This document shows positions 45,022 to 53,665 of a DNA stretch of 64,000 bases, one piece after another. The notes beneath the pieces were generated by a model. The model made no database searches. It had not been told where the DNA came from and worked only from the letters and a program-made list of their open reading frames with translations. Source of the stretch: Roseovarius indicus (GTDB lineage Bacteria; Pseudomonadota; Alphaproteobacteria; Rhodobacterales; Rhodobacteraceae). Each line of letters starts with the position of its first letter. The first letter of the stretch is position 1. A program made the translations under genes and the position numbers. Location: NCBI RefSeq assembly GCF_008728195.1, contig NZ_CP031598.1, positions 4,340,001-4,404,000 of the forward strand, written 5' to 3'.

Positions 45022-45987
45022 TCAAAAATCCACCATCACAGCCCGCCCCGCTTCCTGCGCCAGCTCCACCACCCGAGACGCCACCGCCAGATCCTGCAAC
45101 CCCACGCCCGTGCCATCGAACAGCGTGATCTCCTCCGCACTCCGCCGCCCCGGATGCGCCCCGTTGATGACCGCCCCCAGCTGCTGAACATCCCCCTCGC
45201 CGATCAGCCCCATCGCCACCGCATGCTGCGCCTCGCCGATCGACACCGATTGCGCCACCTCGTCGGTGAACACCACCGCCCGGGCCAGCAACCCCGGCGC
45301 CACCTCCTGCTTGCCCTTCGTATCCGTCCCCATGCAGGCCACATGCGTGCCGGGCGAGACCTGATCCGCCCCGAGAATGGCCTCGAAAGACGACGTGATC
45401 GAGATGATCACATCCGCCTCCCGCATGCCCCCCAACTCGACCGCCTCGAACGGCACCCCCGCCTCCTCCGCCACCTTCTCCAGGTTCGGCAACATCTCCG
45501 GATTCAGGTTCCACCCGATCACCTTCTCGAACCGCCGCTGCTCCAGCGCCGCCCGCAACTGGAACGCCGCCTGGTGCCCCGCGCCGATCATCCCCAACAC
45601 CCGCGCATCCTCCCGCGCCAGGTACCGGATCGACACCGCCGATGCCGCCGCCGTCCTCAACGCCGTCAACAGGTTGCCGCCCACCATCGCATGGACCCGG
45701 CCGGTATCCGCATCGAACAGCACCACCGTCGACTGGTGATTGATCACCCCCCGCTTTGCCAGATTATGCGGCCAATACCCCCCGGCCTTCAGCCCCAGCG
45801 TCAGCCCCGACCGGTCGAACCCGCCCTTGAAGCCATAGAGCGCATCCTCATGCCCGATCGCCTCGCGCACGACGGGAAAGTTATAGGCCTCCCCCGCCGC
45901 CATCGCCGCGAACACCCGCTCGACCGCCTCGAACGCGGCCTCCCGCGTCATCAGGTCGGCAATCTCCCGCTCCGGTACGATGATCAT
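45022..45987 (-). CDS. bhcD: iminosuccinate reductase of the beta-hydroxyaspartate cycle
   Basis: 321 residues from ATG 45987 (MIIVPEREIADLMTREAAFE). Ornithine-cyclodeaminase/mu-crystallin fold with NAD(P) motif VLGMIGAGHQAAFQLRAAL and the conserved NHQSTVVLFDADTGR and LRTAAASAVS segments. In the beta-hydroxyaspartate cycle, BhcD reduces iminosuccinate to aspartate. It is the last gene of bhcABCD and follows bhcC by 13 bp; the complete set gives the assignment. Confidence 0.92.
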   Translation of the reverse strand: MIIVPEREIADLMTREAAFEAVERVFAAMAAGEAYNFPVVREAIGHEDALYGFKGGFDRSGLTLGLKAGGYWPHNLAKRGVINHQSTVVLFDADTGRVHAMVGGNLLTALRTAAASAVSIRYLAREDARVLGMIGAGHQAAFQLRAALEQRRFEKVIGWNLNPEMLPNLEKVAEEAGVPFEAVELGGMREADVIISITSSFEAILGADQVSPGTHVACMGTDTKGKQEVAPGLLARAVVFTDEVAQSVSIGEAQHAVAMGLIGEGDVQQLGAVINGAHPGRRSAEEITLFDGTGVGLQDLAVASRVVELAQEAGRAVMVDF

Positions 45988-46000
45988 CCCCGGCCCCCGC

Positions 46001-47164
46001 TCAATACGCGAAACCGCGGGCCGAAACCGGCCAGACCACCTCGACCTTGCCGCCCCGCACGCCCACGTACCAGTCATGCACGTTGCAGGTCGGGTCACAG
46101 TGCCCCGGCACCAGCTTCAGCTTGTCATTGACGAAAAGCACGCCGCCGGGGTCGGCCACCACCCCATGCTCATCCGAGCACTTCACGTATTCCACGTCAT
46201 CCCGCCCGAAGACCACCGGCAAACCGCTATCCACCGACTGCGCCTTCAACCCGGCATCGACAATCGCCTTGTCGGGCTTGGCATGGCTCATCACGCTGGT
46301 CAGCAGGAACAGCGCGTTCTCCCACTCCCCCCGGTCGATCCGCTCGCCTTTTTCGTCAAGGATCCGCCCGTAATCCGCATCCATGAACGCATACGACCCG
46401 CATTGCAGTTCGTTATAGACCCCCGACGCGCTCTCGAAATAATACGAGCCCGTGCCGCCCCCGCCGACGATATCGCACCCCAGCCCTTCGGCCTTCAGCG
46501 CCTCCACCGCGTCTTTCACCATCGCGACGGCAACATCGATCTTGGCCTTCCGGTCCTCGTAGGCGTCCAGATGCTGCATCGCCCCCTGGTACGCCTGAAT
46601 GCCTGCAAATCTCAGCCCCGGCGCCGCGTCGATCGCCGTCGCAATCTCCACCACCTCCGGCGTCGTCGTCACCCCGCAACGCCCGGCGCCACAGTCGATC
46701 TCGACCAGGCACTCGATCTGCGTCCCATGCGCTTCCGCCGCCTTCGACAGATCACCCACGTTGGCCACATCATCCACACAGCACAGCACCCGCGCCCCCA
46801 GCTTCGGCATCCGCGCCAGCCGGTAGATCTTGGCCGCATCGCGCACCTGGTTCGACACCAGCACATCCTTGATACCGGCCCGGACAAACACCTCCGCCTC
46901 GCTCACCTTCTGACAACACACCCCACAGGCCCCGCCCAGCTCGATCTGCAGCTTCGCCACGTCCACCGACTTGTGCATCTTCCCATGCACCCGGTGCCGC
47001 ATCCCGTGCGCCTTGGCATAATCCCCCATCTTGCGGATGTTCCGCTCCAGCGCGTCGAGGTCGAGCATCAAACACGGCGTCTGAATCTCCGCCTCGCCCA
47101 TCCCCGGCTTGGCCGGAATGTCGAACCCCACGTCGAAATCATCGAGATTGGTCATGTCTTTCAT
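46001..47164 (-). CDS. bhcC: beta-hydroxyaspartate aldolase
   Basis: 387 residues, ATG 47164 with GGGAGA upstream. DSD1/D-threonine-aldolase-like PLP fold: TPCLMLDLDALERNIRKM, the PLP-Lys region HRVHGKMHKSVDVA, VEIDCGAGRCGV and GGGGTGSYYFESASGVYNEL near the phosphate site. C-terminal metal-site residues HCDPTCNVHDWYV. It condenses glycine and glyoxylate to (2R,3S)-beta-hydroxyaspartate. Sits between bhcB and bhcD. Confidence 0.94.
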   Translation of the reverse strand: MKDMTNLDDFDVGFDIPAKPGMGEAEIQTPCLMLDLDALERNIRKMGDYAKAHGMRHRVHGKMHKSVDVAKLQIELGGACGVCCQKVSEAEVFVRAGIKDVLVSNQVRDAAKIYRLARMPKLGARVLCCVDDVANVGDLSKAAEAHGTQIECLVEIDCGAGRCGVTTTPEVVEIATAIDAAPGLRFAGIQAYQGAMQHLDAYEDRKAKIDVAVAMVKDAVEALKAEGLGCDIVGGGGTGSYYFESASGVYNELQCGSYAFMDADYGRILDEKGERIDRGEWENALFLLTSVMSHAKPDKAIVDAGLKAQSVDSGLPVVFGRDDVEYVKCSDEHGVVADPGGVLFVNDKLKLVPGHCDPTCNVHDWYVGVRGGKVEVVWPVSARGFAY

Positions 47165-47228
47165 GTCTCTTCTCCCTTCAGGCAGAGGGCCGGGGCAAAG
47201 GCCCGGCCAATCGTCGTATGTCCCGTAG

Positions 47229-47246
47229 GGCGGGCTTCAGCCCGCC
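47229..47246. repeat. REP-like hairpin at the bhcB/bhcC junction
   Basis: GGCGGGCT-TC-AGCCCGCC preceded by CGTA. It overlaps the last codons and stop of bhcB. Related in form to the hairpin at 33366-33383. Confidence 0.6.
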
Positions 47247-48208
47247 ATCCACGGCAGCTTGTCCAAATCAACGTTCCCGCCGGTGATGATCACGCCCACC
47301 CGCTTGCCCGCGAACCGGTCCTTGTTCTTCAAAATCGTGGCCAGCGGCACCGCACAGCTCGCCTCCATCACGATCTTCATCCGCGTCCATGTCAGCTTCA
47401 TCGCGTCGACGATCTCCTCTTCCGAAGCCGTCAGGATGTCCGTCACGTGGGTCGACACGAAATGCCATGTCAGCTCCTTCAGCGGCACCTTCAGCCCGTC
47501 CGCCACCGTCTCCGGCGCGTCGTCGGCGATGATGTGCCCCGCCTTGAAGCTGCGATAGGCGTCATCGGCCTGCTCGGGCTCCGCCGCGATCACCTGCACC
47601 TCCGGCGCCAGCGTCGACAGCGTCAGGCAGGTGCCCGAAATCATCCCGCCCCCGCCAATCGGCGCCACCACCATGTCGAGCCCGTCTGTCTGCTCCATCA
47701 ACTCGCGCGAACAGGTCCCCTGCCCGGCAATCACCCGCGGGTCGTTATAGGGGTGCACGAAATCGCCCTCCGTCTTCGCCTGCACCTCGGCGAACACCGC
47801 CTCGCGGCTGCTGGTCGAGGGCTCGCATTCGGTGATCGTCCCGCCATAACCGCGCACCGCATCCTTCTTGGCCTGCGGCGCCGTGCGCGGCATGACCACG
47901 TTGCACGGAATACCCCGCCGCCCCGCCGCATAGCTCAGCGACAGCGCGTGATTGCCCGAGGAATGCGTGCACACGCCCTTCTCCAGCATACCCTCCGGCA
48001 ACCCGAACACCGCGTTCGTCGCACCCCGCACCTTGAACGCCCCGGCCTTCTGGAAATTCTCGCACTTGAAGAACAGCTCCGCCCCGGTCAGGTCGTTGAG
48101 GTAAGAAGATGTCAACACGGGCGTCCGATGAATATGCGGCGCGATCCGCTCATGCGCCGCCAGCATGTCGTCGAACCCCGGGATTAACGTTTTGTTAATA
48201 TCCTTCAT
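47237..48208 (-). CDS. bhcB: beta-hydroxyaspartate dehydratase
   Basis: 323 residues from ATG 48208 (TGATG overlap with bhcA). Threonine-dehydratase-like fold type II PLP enzyme: ELFFKCENFQKAGAFKVRGA with the PLP Lys, THSSGNHALSLSYAAG, and phosphate loop VVAPIGGGGMISG. It dehydrates beta-hydroxyaspartate to iminosuccinate. Long upstream frame inside bhcA is discarded. Confidence 0.94.
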   Translation of the reverse strand: MKDINKTLIPGFDDMLAAHERIAPHIHRTPVLTSSYLNDLTGAELFFKCENFQKAGAFKVRGATNAVFGLPEGMLEKGVCTHSSGNHALSLSYAAGRRGIPCNVVMPRTAPQAKKDAVRGYGGTITECEPSTSSREAVFAEVQAKTEGDFVHPYNDPRVIAGQGTCSRELMEQTDGLDMVVAPIGGGGMISGTCLTLSTLAPEVQVIAAEPEQADDAYRSFKAGHIIADDAPETVADGLKVPLKELTWHFVSTHVTDILTASEEEIVDAMKLTWTRMKIVMEASCAVPLATILKNKDRFAGKRVGVIITGGNVDLDKLPWMAG

Positions 48209-49398
48209 CACGCGGCGTCCTTCTGCTTGCGGGCATGGGTCGCGCGGTACACCTCCTGCGCCGCCGCCACGCCCGAACCCAGCTCGATCTTCATGCCCAG
48301 ATCGGCCATGCACATCTCGGCCGTCGCAATCCCGCTCAGCGCCATGACATCGGTCAGACTTCCCAAATGCCCGATCCGGAACACCTTGCCCGCCACCTCG
48401 CCCAGCCCGGTGCCGAACGCGGTGCCATAGGCATCGGCGGCATGGGTCACGATATCGGTCGCGTTCACCCCCGGCGGAGTCCGGATCGCGCTGACCGTGT
48501 CCGACCACACATCCGGCGTCGCCGCGCACAGCTCCAGCCCCCACGCCCGAACCGCCGCCCGAACGCCATTGGCAATCCGCGCGTGCCGGGCAAAGACATC
48601 CTCCATCCCCTCCGCCAGCAGCATGTCGCAGGCCGCGTTCAGCCCGTTGATCAGCCCCACCGGCGGCGTGTACGGATACCCGCCCTGCGCATACCCCTTG
48701 TCCATGTCGCGAATATCGAAAAACGTGCGCGGCAGCCCCGCCGTCACCGACGCCGCCACCGCCTTCGGGCTGAAGGCCGTGATCGCCAGCCCGGCCGGCA
48801 GCATGAACCCCTTCTGCGAGCCGGTCACGGCAACGTCGACACCCCAGTCGTCGAACCGGAACTCCATCGACGCGATCGAAGACACCCCGTCGACAAACAG
48901 CATCGCCGGGTGCCCCGCCGCATCCATCGCCCGGCGCAGCGCCCCGATATCCGACTGCACCCCGGTCGCCGTCTCGTTATGCGTCGCCAGCACCGCCTTG
49001 AAGCTGTGCCCGGCATCCGCCGCAAGGATACCCCCCAGCCGCTCGGCCGGTATCCCCTCGCCCCACGGCACCTCGACCACGTGCACATCAAGCCCGTGGC
49101 GCTGGCACATGTCGATCCAGCGATGCGAGAACATCCCGTTCCTCGCCGCCAGCACCTTGTCACCGGGCGACAGCGTGTTGGTCAGCGCCGTCTCCCATCC
49201 GCCGGTCCCGGTCGCGGGAAAGAGGAAAATCTCCGCGCTCTCGCTTTTCAGAACCTCCCGCAGCTTCGCCCGCAACGGGTGCAATATCTCGCCGAACACC
49301 GCCGACCGATGGTCGATCGTCGGCATGTCGCACGCCTTGCGCAGCGCCTCGGGAATGTTCGTCGGGCCGGGAATGAAAACCGGGTTCTGCAAGTTCAT
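48208..49398 (-). CDS. bhcA: aspartate-glyoxylate aminotransferase
   Basis: 396 residues from ATG 49398, GGAGGAG upstream. Class V (serine-glyoxylate type) aminotransferase: FIPGPTNIPEALRKACDMP, FLFPATGTGGWETALTNTL, FVDGVSSIASMEFRFDDWG and PLP-Lys in VTGSQKGFMLPAG. It transaminates glyoxylate to glycine with aspartate, feeding the cycle's regenerated amino group. First gene of bhcABCD, divergent from bhcR. Confidence 0.95.
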   Translation of the reverse strand: MNLQNPVFIPGPTNIPEALRKACDMPTIDHRSAVFGEILHPLRAKLREVLKSESAEIFLFPATGTGGWETALTNTLSPGDKVLAARNGMFSHRWIDMCQRHGLDVHVVEVPWGEGIPAERLGGILAADAGHSFKAVLATHNETATGVQSDIGALRRAMDAAGHPAMLFVDGVSSIASMEFRFDDWGVDVAVTGSQKGFMLPAGLAITAFSPKAVAASVTAGLPRTFFDIRDMDKGYAQGGYPYTPPVGLINGLNAACDMLLAEGMEDVFARHARIANGVRAAVRAWGLELCAATPDVWSDTVSAIRTPPGVNATDIVTHAADAYGTAFGTGLGEVAGKVFRIGHLGSLTDVMALSGIATAEMCMADLGMKIELGSGVAAAQEVYRATHARKQKDAA

Positions 49399-49465
49399 CG
49401 TGGGCTCCTCCATCGCGTGAAGGGAAGCTATCGCCCCCACCGACAGAAGGAAATTTTTTTGAAAT

Positions 49466-49482
49466 CGGTTTTCACAAAACCG
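49466..49482. promoter_or_regulatory. candidate BhcR operator 1
   Basis: Perfect palindrome CGGTTTT-CAC-AAAACCG in the AT-rich bhcA-bhcR divergent region, 68 bp from bhcA and 78 bp from bhcR. Confidence 0.55.
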
Positions 49483-49539
49483 GGATGCCCGAAAATTCCA
49501 TATTGATCGGATACTTACACTTTTTCACAATACGAAGCA

Positions 49540-49551
49540 GTTTTTCAAAAC
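49540..49551. promoter_or_regulatory. candidate BhcR operator 2
   Basis: GTTTT-TC-AAAAC, a second related palindrome 10 bp before the bhcR start codon, placed for autoregulation. Confidence 0.4.
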
Positions 49552-49560
49552 GAGAATCGC

Positions 49561-50394
49561 ATGCCGTCCGACACCGCTCCCGACCCCCAGAACCGCCGCG
49601 CCCGCGGCCGGCCGCGCGGATGGGACGACAAGACCGAACAGAACACCATCAAGTCGCTCGACCGGGCGATGCTCGTCTTCGAACATCTCAGCCGCTCACA
49701 GGGCAAGATGCTCACCGAACTGGCCGACGACCTGAACCAATCCCCCGCCACGGTCTACCGCGTGCTCGTCACGCTCGAGACCCGCGGCCTCGTCGAATTC
49801 GACCCCGCCGAACAGCTCTGGCATATCGGCCCGCAGGCCTTCGTCATCGGCGCCGGCTTCCTCCGCCGCACCAGCCTCGTCGAACGCGCCCGCCCGATCC
49901 TGCGTCGGTTGATGGAGGTAACAGGCGAAACCGCCAATCTCGGCCGCGAGCTGGACGGACAGGTGCTCTTCCTCAGCCAGGTCGAAACCAACGCCACCAT
50001 CCGGGCCTTCTTCCCGCCCGGCACACTCGCCGAAATGCATTCCTCGGGCATCGGCAAAGTGCTTCTGGCCCAGATGTCCGAGGAACGAATTGCGCGCATC
50101 CTGGCCGACCACCCGATGCAGGCCTTCACCCCCAACACCATCACCGACCCGGCAACGCTCTCCCGTGAACTGGCCACCATCCGGGCACAGGGCTTCGCCA
50201 TCGACGCCGAGGAACGCAACGAGGGCATGCGCTGTATCGCGGCCCCGGTCTTCGACCACAGCCAAAGCGCGGTGGCCGGCCTGTCCGTCTCGGGCCCGAC
50301 AAGCCGGGTGTCGGAAGAAAAGACGGACGAGTTCAGCCATGCCGTCATCCAGGCCGCCCGCGATCTTTCCGCGGCCCTCGGCGGCCTTCCGTGA
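49561..50394 (+). CDS. bhcR: IclR-family regulator of the beta-hydroxyaspartate cycle
   Basis: 277 residues. Basic leader (NRRARGRPRGWDD), winged helix ~27-90 (SLDRAMLVFEHLSRSQGKML, ADDLNQSPATVYRVLVTLET), then the IclR effector domain (NLGRELDGQVLFLSQVETNA, SSGIGKVLLAQMSEE, EERNEGMRCIAAPVFDHSQS). Divergent from bhcA. BhcR homologues sense glyoxylate and activate bhc genes. Confidence 0.93.
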   Translation: MPSDTAPDPQNRRARGRPRGWDDKTEQNTIKSLDRAMLVFEHLSRSQGKMLTELADDLNQSPATVYRVLVTLETRGLVEFDPAEQLWHIGPQAFVIGAGFLRRTSLVERARPILRRLMEVTGETANLGRELDGQVLFLSQVETNATIRAFFPPGTLAEMHSSGIGKVLLAQMSEERIARILADHPMQAFTPNTITDPATLSRELATIRAQGFAIDAEERNEGMRCIAAPVFDHSQSAVAGLSVSGPTSRVSEEKTDEFSHAVIQAARDLSAALGGLP

Positions 50395-50466
50395 CAGACC
50401 GCAAATCGCGGTGCTATATCTCCACCGACCCGGCCAAGCATGCCGCCCCCACGAAAGGCTGACCCG

Positions 50467-51339
50467 ATGCGCAATGTCACCGTCGCCGCCACCCAGATGG
50501 CCTGTACCGACATCCTCGACGAAAACGTCGCCAACGGCGAAAAGCTGATCCGAGAGGCCGCCGGCCGCGGCGCCAACATCGTGCTTCTGCAGGAGCTCTT
50601 CGAAGGCCGCTATTTCTGTCAGGATGAAACCCCTGACAACTTCCAGCGGGCCAAACCCGTCCAAGGCCACCCGACGCTCGCGCATTTCCAGTCGCTGGCA
50701 AAGGAACTCGGCGTCGTCCTGCCCGTCTCGTTCTACGAACACGCGGGAAACGCCCGCTTCAACTCCGTCGCCATCATCGACGCCGACGGCAGCCACCTTG
50801 GCCTCTACCGCAAATCCCATATCCCGCATGGCGGCGGCTACCAGGAAAAGTTCTACTTCTCCCCCGGCGACACCGGCTTCAAGGTATGGAACACGGCCTT
50901 CGGCCGCATCGGCGTGGGCATCTGCTGGGATCAGTGGTTCCCGGAATGCGCCCGCGCCATGGCGCTGCAGGGGGCCGAACTGCTCTTCTACCCCACGGCC
51001 ATCGGCTCGGAAGTCGGCAACGACCTTTGGGACTCCTCGGCACACTGGCAACGGGCGCAACAAGGCCACGCCGCCGCCAACATCATGCCGCTCATCGCCT
51101 CCAACCGCATCGGCCCCGAGGCCGGGCTGAACGGCACCGAGATCAACTTCTACGGCTCCTCCTTCATCGCCGACCAGTTCGGCGAGAAGGTGGCCGAGGC
51201 CGACCGCGAGACCGAAACCGTCCTGACCCACAGCTTCGACCTCGACGAGGTGGCGATGCATCGCGACTACTGGTGCGTCTACCGCGACCGCCGCCCCGAC
51301 CTCTACCGCCCGCTCATGAGCCTCGACGGCTCACAGTGA
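50467..51339 (+). CDS. aguB: N-carbamoylputrescine amidohydrolase
   Basis: 290 residues from ATG 50467. Nitrilase-superfamily triad: Glu43 (LLQELFEGRYF), Lys116 (GLYRKSHIP) and Cys153 (GVGICWDQWFPE), all in the AguB-specific context, with HGGGYQEKFYFSPGDTGF. It converts N-carbamoylputrescine to putrescine, CO2 and ammonia. It follows bhcR by 72 bp and converges on the MarR gene with a 9-bp overlap. No agmatine deiminase is visible here. Confidence 0.93.
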   Translation: MRNVTVAATQMACTDILDENVANGEKLIREAAGRGANIVLLQELFEGRYFCQDETPDNFQRAKPVQGHPTLAHFQSLAKELGVVLPVSFYEHAGNARFNSVAIIDADGSHLGLYRKSHIPHGGGYQEKFYFSPGDTGFKVWNTAFGRIGVGICWDQWFPECARAMALQGAELLFYPTAIGSEVGNDLWDSSAHWQRAQQGHAAANIMPLIASNRIGPEAGLNGTEINFYGSSFIADQFGEKVAEADRETETVLTHSFDLDEVAMHRDYWCVYRDRRPDLYRPLMSLDGSQ

Positions 51340-51849
51340 CGCCGCCGCGCGACTGGCCTGGTCGTACTGCCCCGACAAGGATCGCAATGTCCGGGCCAGG
51401 TCGCGAAACTGCTCTCCGGTCATCTCCGACCCGCCGGCACCCAGCAGGCATTGCCGCCGCACGTCACGATAGGCCTCGCACAGTTTCTCGCCCTTTTCCG
51501 AAGCGCGGTAGAAGACTTCCTTCCCCCGTTTCTCGGAATCGATCAATTCATGCTTCGTCAACTTCCGCAGCGAATAATTGACGGTGTGATTATCCTCGAT
51601 ATTCAGAAGGAAGGCGATATCGCTCAGCCGCTTGTCCCGCCCGCGATGGTTCACGTTGTGGAGAATCAGGATGTCGAGCGGGTTCAGATCGCCCTGTCCT
51701 GCCGCCGACATGCACCGGGTCATCCACCTCGAAAACGCGTTGAAGGCGATGATCAGCCCGAACTCGAATTCCGACATCTCCCACCCTTCGCCCTCGGCCA
51801 GATGCCGCGACGAAACGATCCGACGACCTGCGTCACCACCTGAAGACAT
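51331..51849 (-). CDS. MarR-type winged-helix regulator (COG5631-like)
   Basis: 172 residues from ATG 51849 with AGGGAGGG upstream; the frame extends to 51897 without a better start. WEMSEFEFGLIIAFNAFSRW, then LNPLDILILHNVNHRGRDKR, LNIEDNHTVNYSLRKLTKHE and a beta-wing (DSEKRGKEVFYRASEKG). Divergent from the TRAP/5-oxoprolinase operon. An identical 11-mer occurs near both divergent starts in inverted orientation, so it probably controls itself and the operon. Confidence 0.85.
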   Translation of the reverse strand: MSSGGDAGRRIVSSRHLAEGEGWEMSEFEFGLIIAFNAFSRWMTRCMSAAGQGDLNPLDILILHNVNHRGRDKRLSDIAFLLNIEDNHTVNYSLRKLTKHELIDSEKRGKEVFYRASEKGEKLCEAYRDVRRQCLLGAGGSEMTGEQFRDLARTLRSLSGQYDQASRAAASL

Positions 51850-51876
51850 GACCCTCCCTTTCCACTGAAAACGCTT

Positions 51877-51887
51877 ACGTTTTGTTA
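51877..51887 (-). promoter_or_regulatory. candidate MarR half-operator near its own gene
   Basis: ACGTTTTGTTA, the reverse complement of TAACAAAACGT at 52008-52018, 28 bp upstream of the MarR start codon. Confidence 0.45.
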
Positions 51888-52007
51888 ATGTTTTCATATC
51901 GAAACGCCGATTACAACTCTGGCTCCCTCCAACGGCCGCCCGGCGTCGATTTGCCCCCGACCTTCAACGAATTCCGGTAAGGCCCACCTGATCGTCATGC
52001 GCATAAA

Positions 52008-52018
52008 TAACAAAACGT
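52008..52018 (+). promoter_or_regulatory. candidate MarR half-operator near the TRAP operon promoter
   Basis: TAACAAAACGT directly abutting a TTGACA hexamer (52017-52022) that could be the -35 of the dctP promoter; 58 bp before the dctP start. Confidence 0.45.
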
Positions 52019-52075
52019 TGACAATTTACCAACGTTACGTCAGCTTTACGCCATAATCAATCAGGGAGATACAGA

Positions 52076-53044
52076 ATGAAACTGACCAGACTATTCAGCG
52101 CAGCCGCCCTCGCAACGGCCGTTGCCCTGCCCGCCAGCGCCGAGACATGGGACATGCCGACCCCCTACCCGGATGCCACCTTCCACACCGTCAACATCAG
52201 CGAGTTCGCCTCCGACGTGTCCGAGGCCACCGATGGCGGGCTGGAGATCACCGTGCATTCCGCCGGCTCGCTCTTCAAACACCCCGAGATCAGCAAGGCC
52301 GTCCGCAGCGGCCAGGTGCCGATCGGCGAGTTTTTCCTGTCGCTGCTGGCCAACGACAACGCCGTCTTCGGCGCCGACTCGCTGCCCTTCCTCGCCACCA
52401 GCTACGACGACGCGCAAAAGCTCTGGGATGCACAGAAGGACGTCATAACCAAGCTGCTCGACGAACAGGGCCTGATGCCGCTCTACGCCGTGCCGTGGCC
52501 GCCGCAGGGGCTGTACACCACCAAGGAAATCAACACCGTCGAAGATCTCGCCGGGCTGAAGTTCCGCACCTACAACGCCACGCTGGAAGAGTTCGCCAAC
52601 CTCGCCGGCGCCGCGCCCACACAGGTGGAAGTGCCCGACATCCCGCAGGCCTTCAGCACTGGCCGGGTCGAGGCGATGATCACCTCGCCCTCCACCGGCG
52701 CCAACTCGCAGGCATGGGATTTCCTGTCGCATTACACCGACATCCAGGCGTGGATTCCGAAGAACATCGTCGTCGTGAACAAGCGCTCATTCCAGCGGCT
52801 TGACGAGGAAACCCAGCAGGCCGTGCTCGACGCCGCCGCCGAAGCGGAAACCCGCGGCTGGGAGATGAGCAAGAAGGAAACCGACGACCAGACCGCCGTG
52901 CTCGAGGAAAACGGCATCACCATCGTCGAACCCTCGGAAGAGCTGATGACCGGCCTGCGCGAGATCGGCGCGCAGATGCTCGAAAACTGGAAGGAAGAAG
53001 CCGGCGAAGACGGTGCCGCGCTTCTCGACGCCTACCAGCAGTAA
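52076..53044 (+). CDS. dctP: TRAP transporter periplasmic binding protein (DctP family)
   Basis: 322 residues with a signal peptide ending LPASAETW. DctP landmarks: AVRSGQVPIGEFFLSLLAND, VPWPPQGLYTTKEINTVEDL, GLKFRTYNATLEEFANLAGA, VPDIPQAFSTGRVEAMITSP. GGGAG ribosome site. It binds the imported acid; being in one operon with pxpBCA, the ligand may be 5-oxoproline (pyroglutamate) or a related compound, by inference. Confidence 0.92.
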   Translation: MKLTRLFSAAALATAVALPASAETWDMPTPYPDATFHTVNISEFASDVSEATDGGLEITVHSAGSLFKHPEISKAVRSGQVPIGEFFLSLLANDNAVFGADSLPFLATSYDDAQKLWDAQKDVITKLLDEQGLMPLYAVPWPPQGLYTTKEINTVEDLAGLKFRTYNATLEEFANLAGAAPTQVEVPDIPQAFSTGRVEAMITSPSTGANSQAWDFLSHYTDIQAWIPKNIVVVNKRSFQRLDEETQQAVLDAAAEAETRGWEMSKKETDDQTAVLEENGITIVEPSEELMTGLREIGAQMLENWKEEAGEDGAALLDAYQQ

Positions 53045-53104
53045 CGGCCACCGGCCTGCCGGGCGCCTCCCCGCGCCCGGCCTTCCCCTGACAGGAGAGA
53101 GCCC

Positions 53105-53653
53105 ATGAGGACCATCCTGAATACCCTGTACCGCGCGGCGGGCGGGCTGGCGGCCCTGTTCATCATGGCCATCGCCCTGCTGGTCTTCGCCCAGGTCGGC
53201 CTCAACCTCGCCGACAAGATATCCGCCGCCATCGCCGGCAAGGGCGTGGGCCTGACAATCCCCTCCTATGCCGACTTCACCGGCTTCTTCCTCGCGGCCT
53301 CCACCTTCCTCGGCCTCGCCTACACGCTGCGCGAGGGCGGGCATATCCGGGTGACGCTGATCACCGGCCGCCTCCCCGACGGCGCGCGTCGTGTCACCGA
53401 GATCGCGGTCACGGCCATAGCCCTCGCAATGACGGCCTTCGCGACATGGTACGTGATCCAACTGGTGCTGGAATCGCACGAATTCGGCGACAAGAGCTCC
53501 GGCATGGTCTCCGTGCCCCTCTGGATCCCGCAGATCCCCGTCGCCCTCGGCCTCGCCATCCTGTCCATCGCGCTCGCCGACGAACTGGTCGCCCTGCTGC
53601 GCGGCCGCCCGCCCTCGTGGGAGGGCAAGGGCGAAAACCTTCTCAACGAATAG
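53105..53653 (+). CDS. dctQ: TRAP transporter small membrane subunit (DctQ family)
   Basis: 182 residues, four membrane helices (FIMAIALLVFAQVGLNLADK; FTGFFLAASTFLGLAYTLRE; TEIAVTAIALAMTAFATWYV; VALGLAILSIALADELVALL). The REGGHIRVTL segment is a DctQ hallmark. Lies between dctP and dctM; GGAGAG ribosome site. Confidence 0.92.
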   Translation: MRTILNTLYRAAGGLAALFIMAIALLVFAQVGLNLADKISAAIAGKGVGLTIPSYADFTGFFLAASTFLGLAYTLREGGHIRVTLITGRLPDGARRVTEIAVTAIALAMTAFATWYVIQLVLESHEFGDKSSGMVSVPLWIPQIPVALGLAILSIALADELVALLRGRPPSWEGKGENLLNE

Positions 53654-53665
53654 GATCGCCCAGCC

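Noticed and set aside
45980..48187. 735-codon plus-strand frame across bhcC and bhcB
   Set aside because: Arg/His/Pro-rich shadow of two recognised PLP enzymes.
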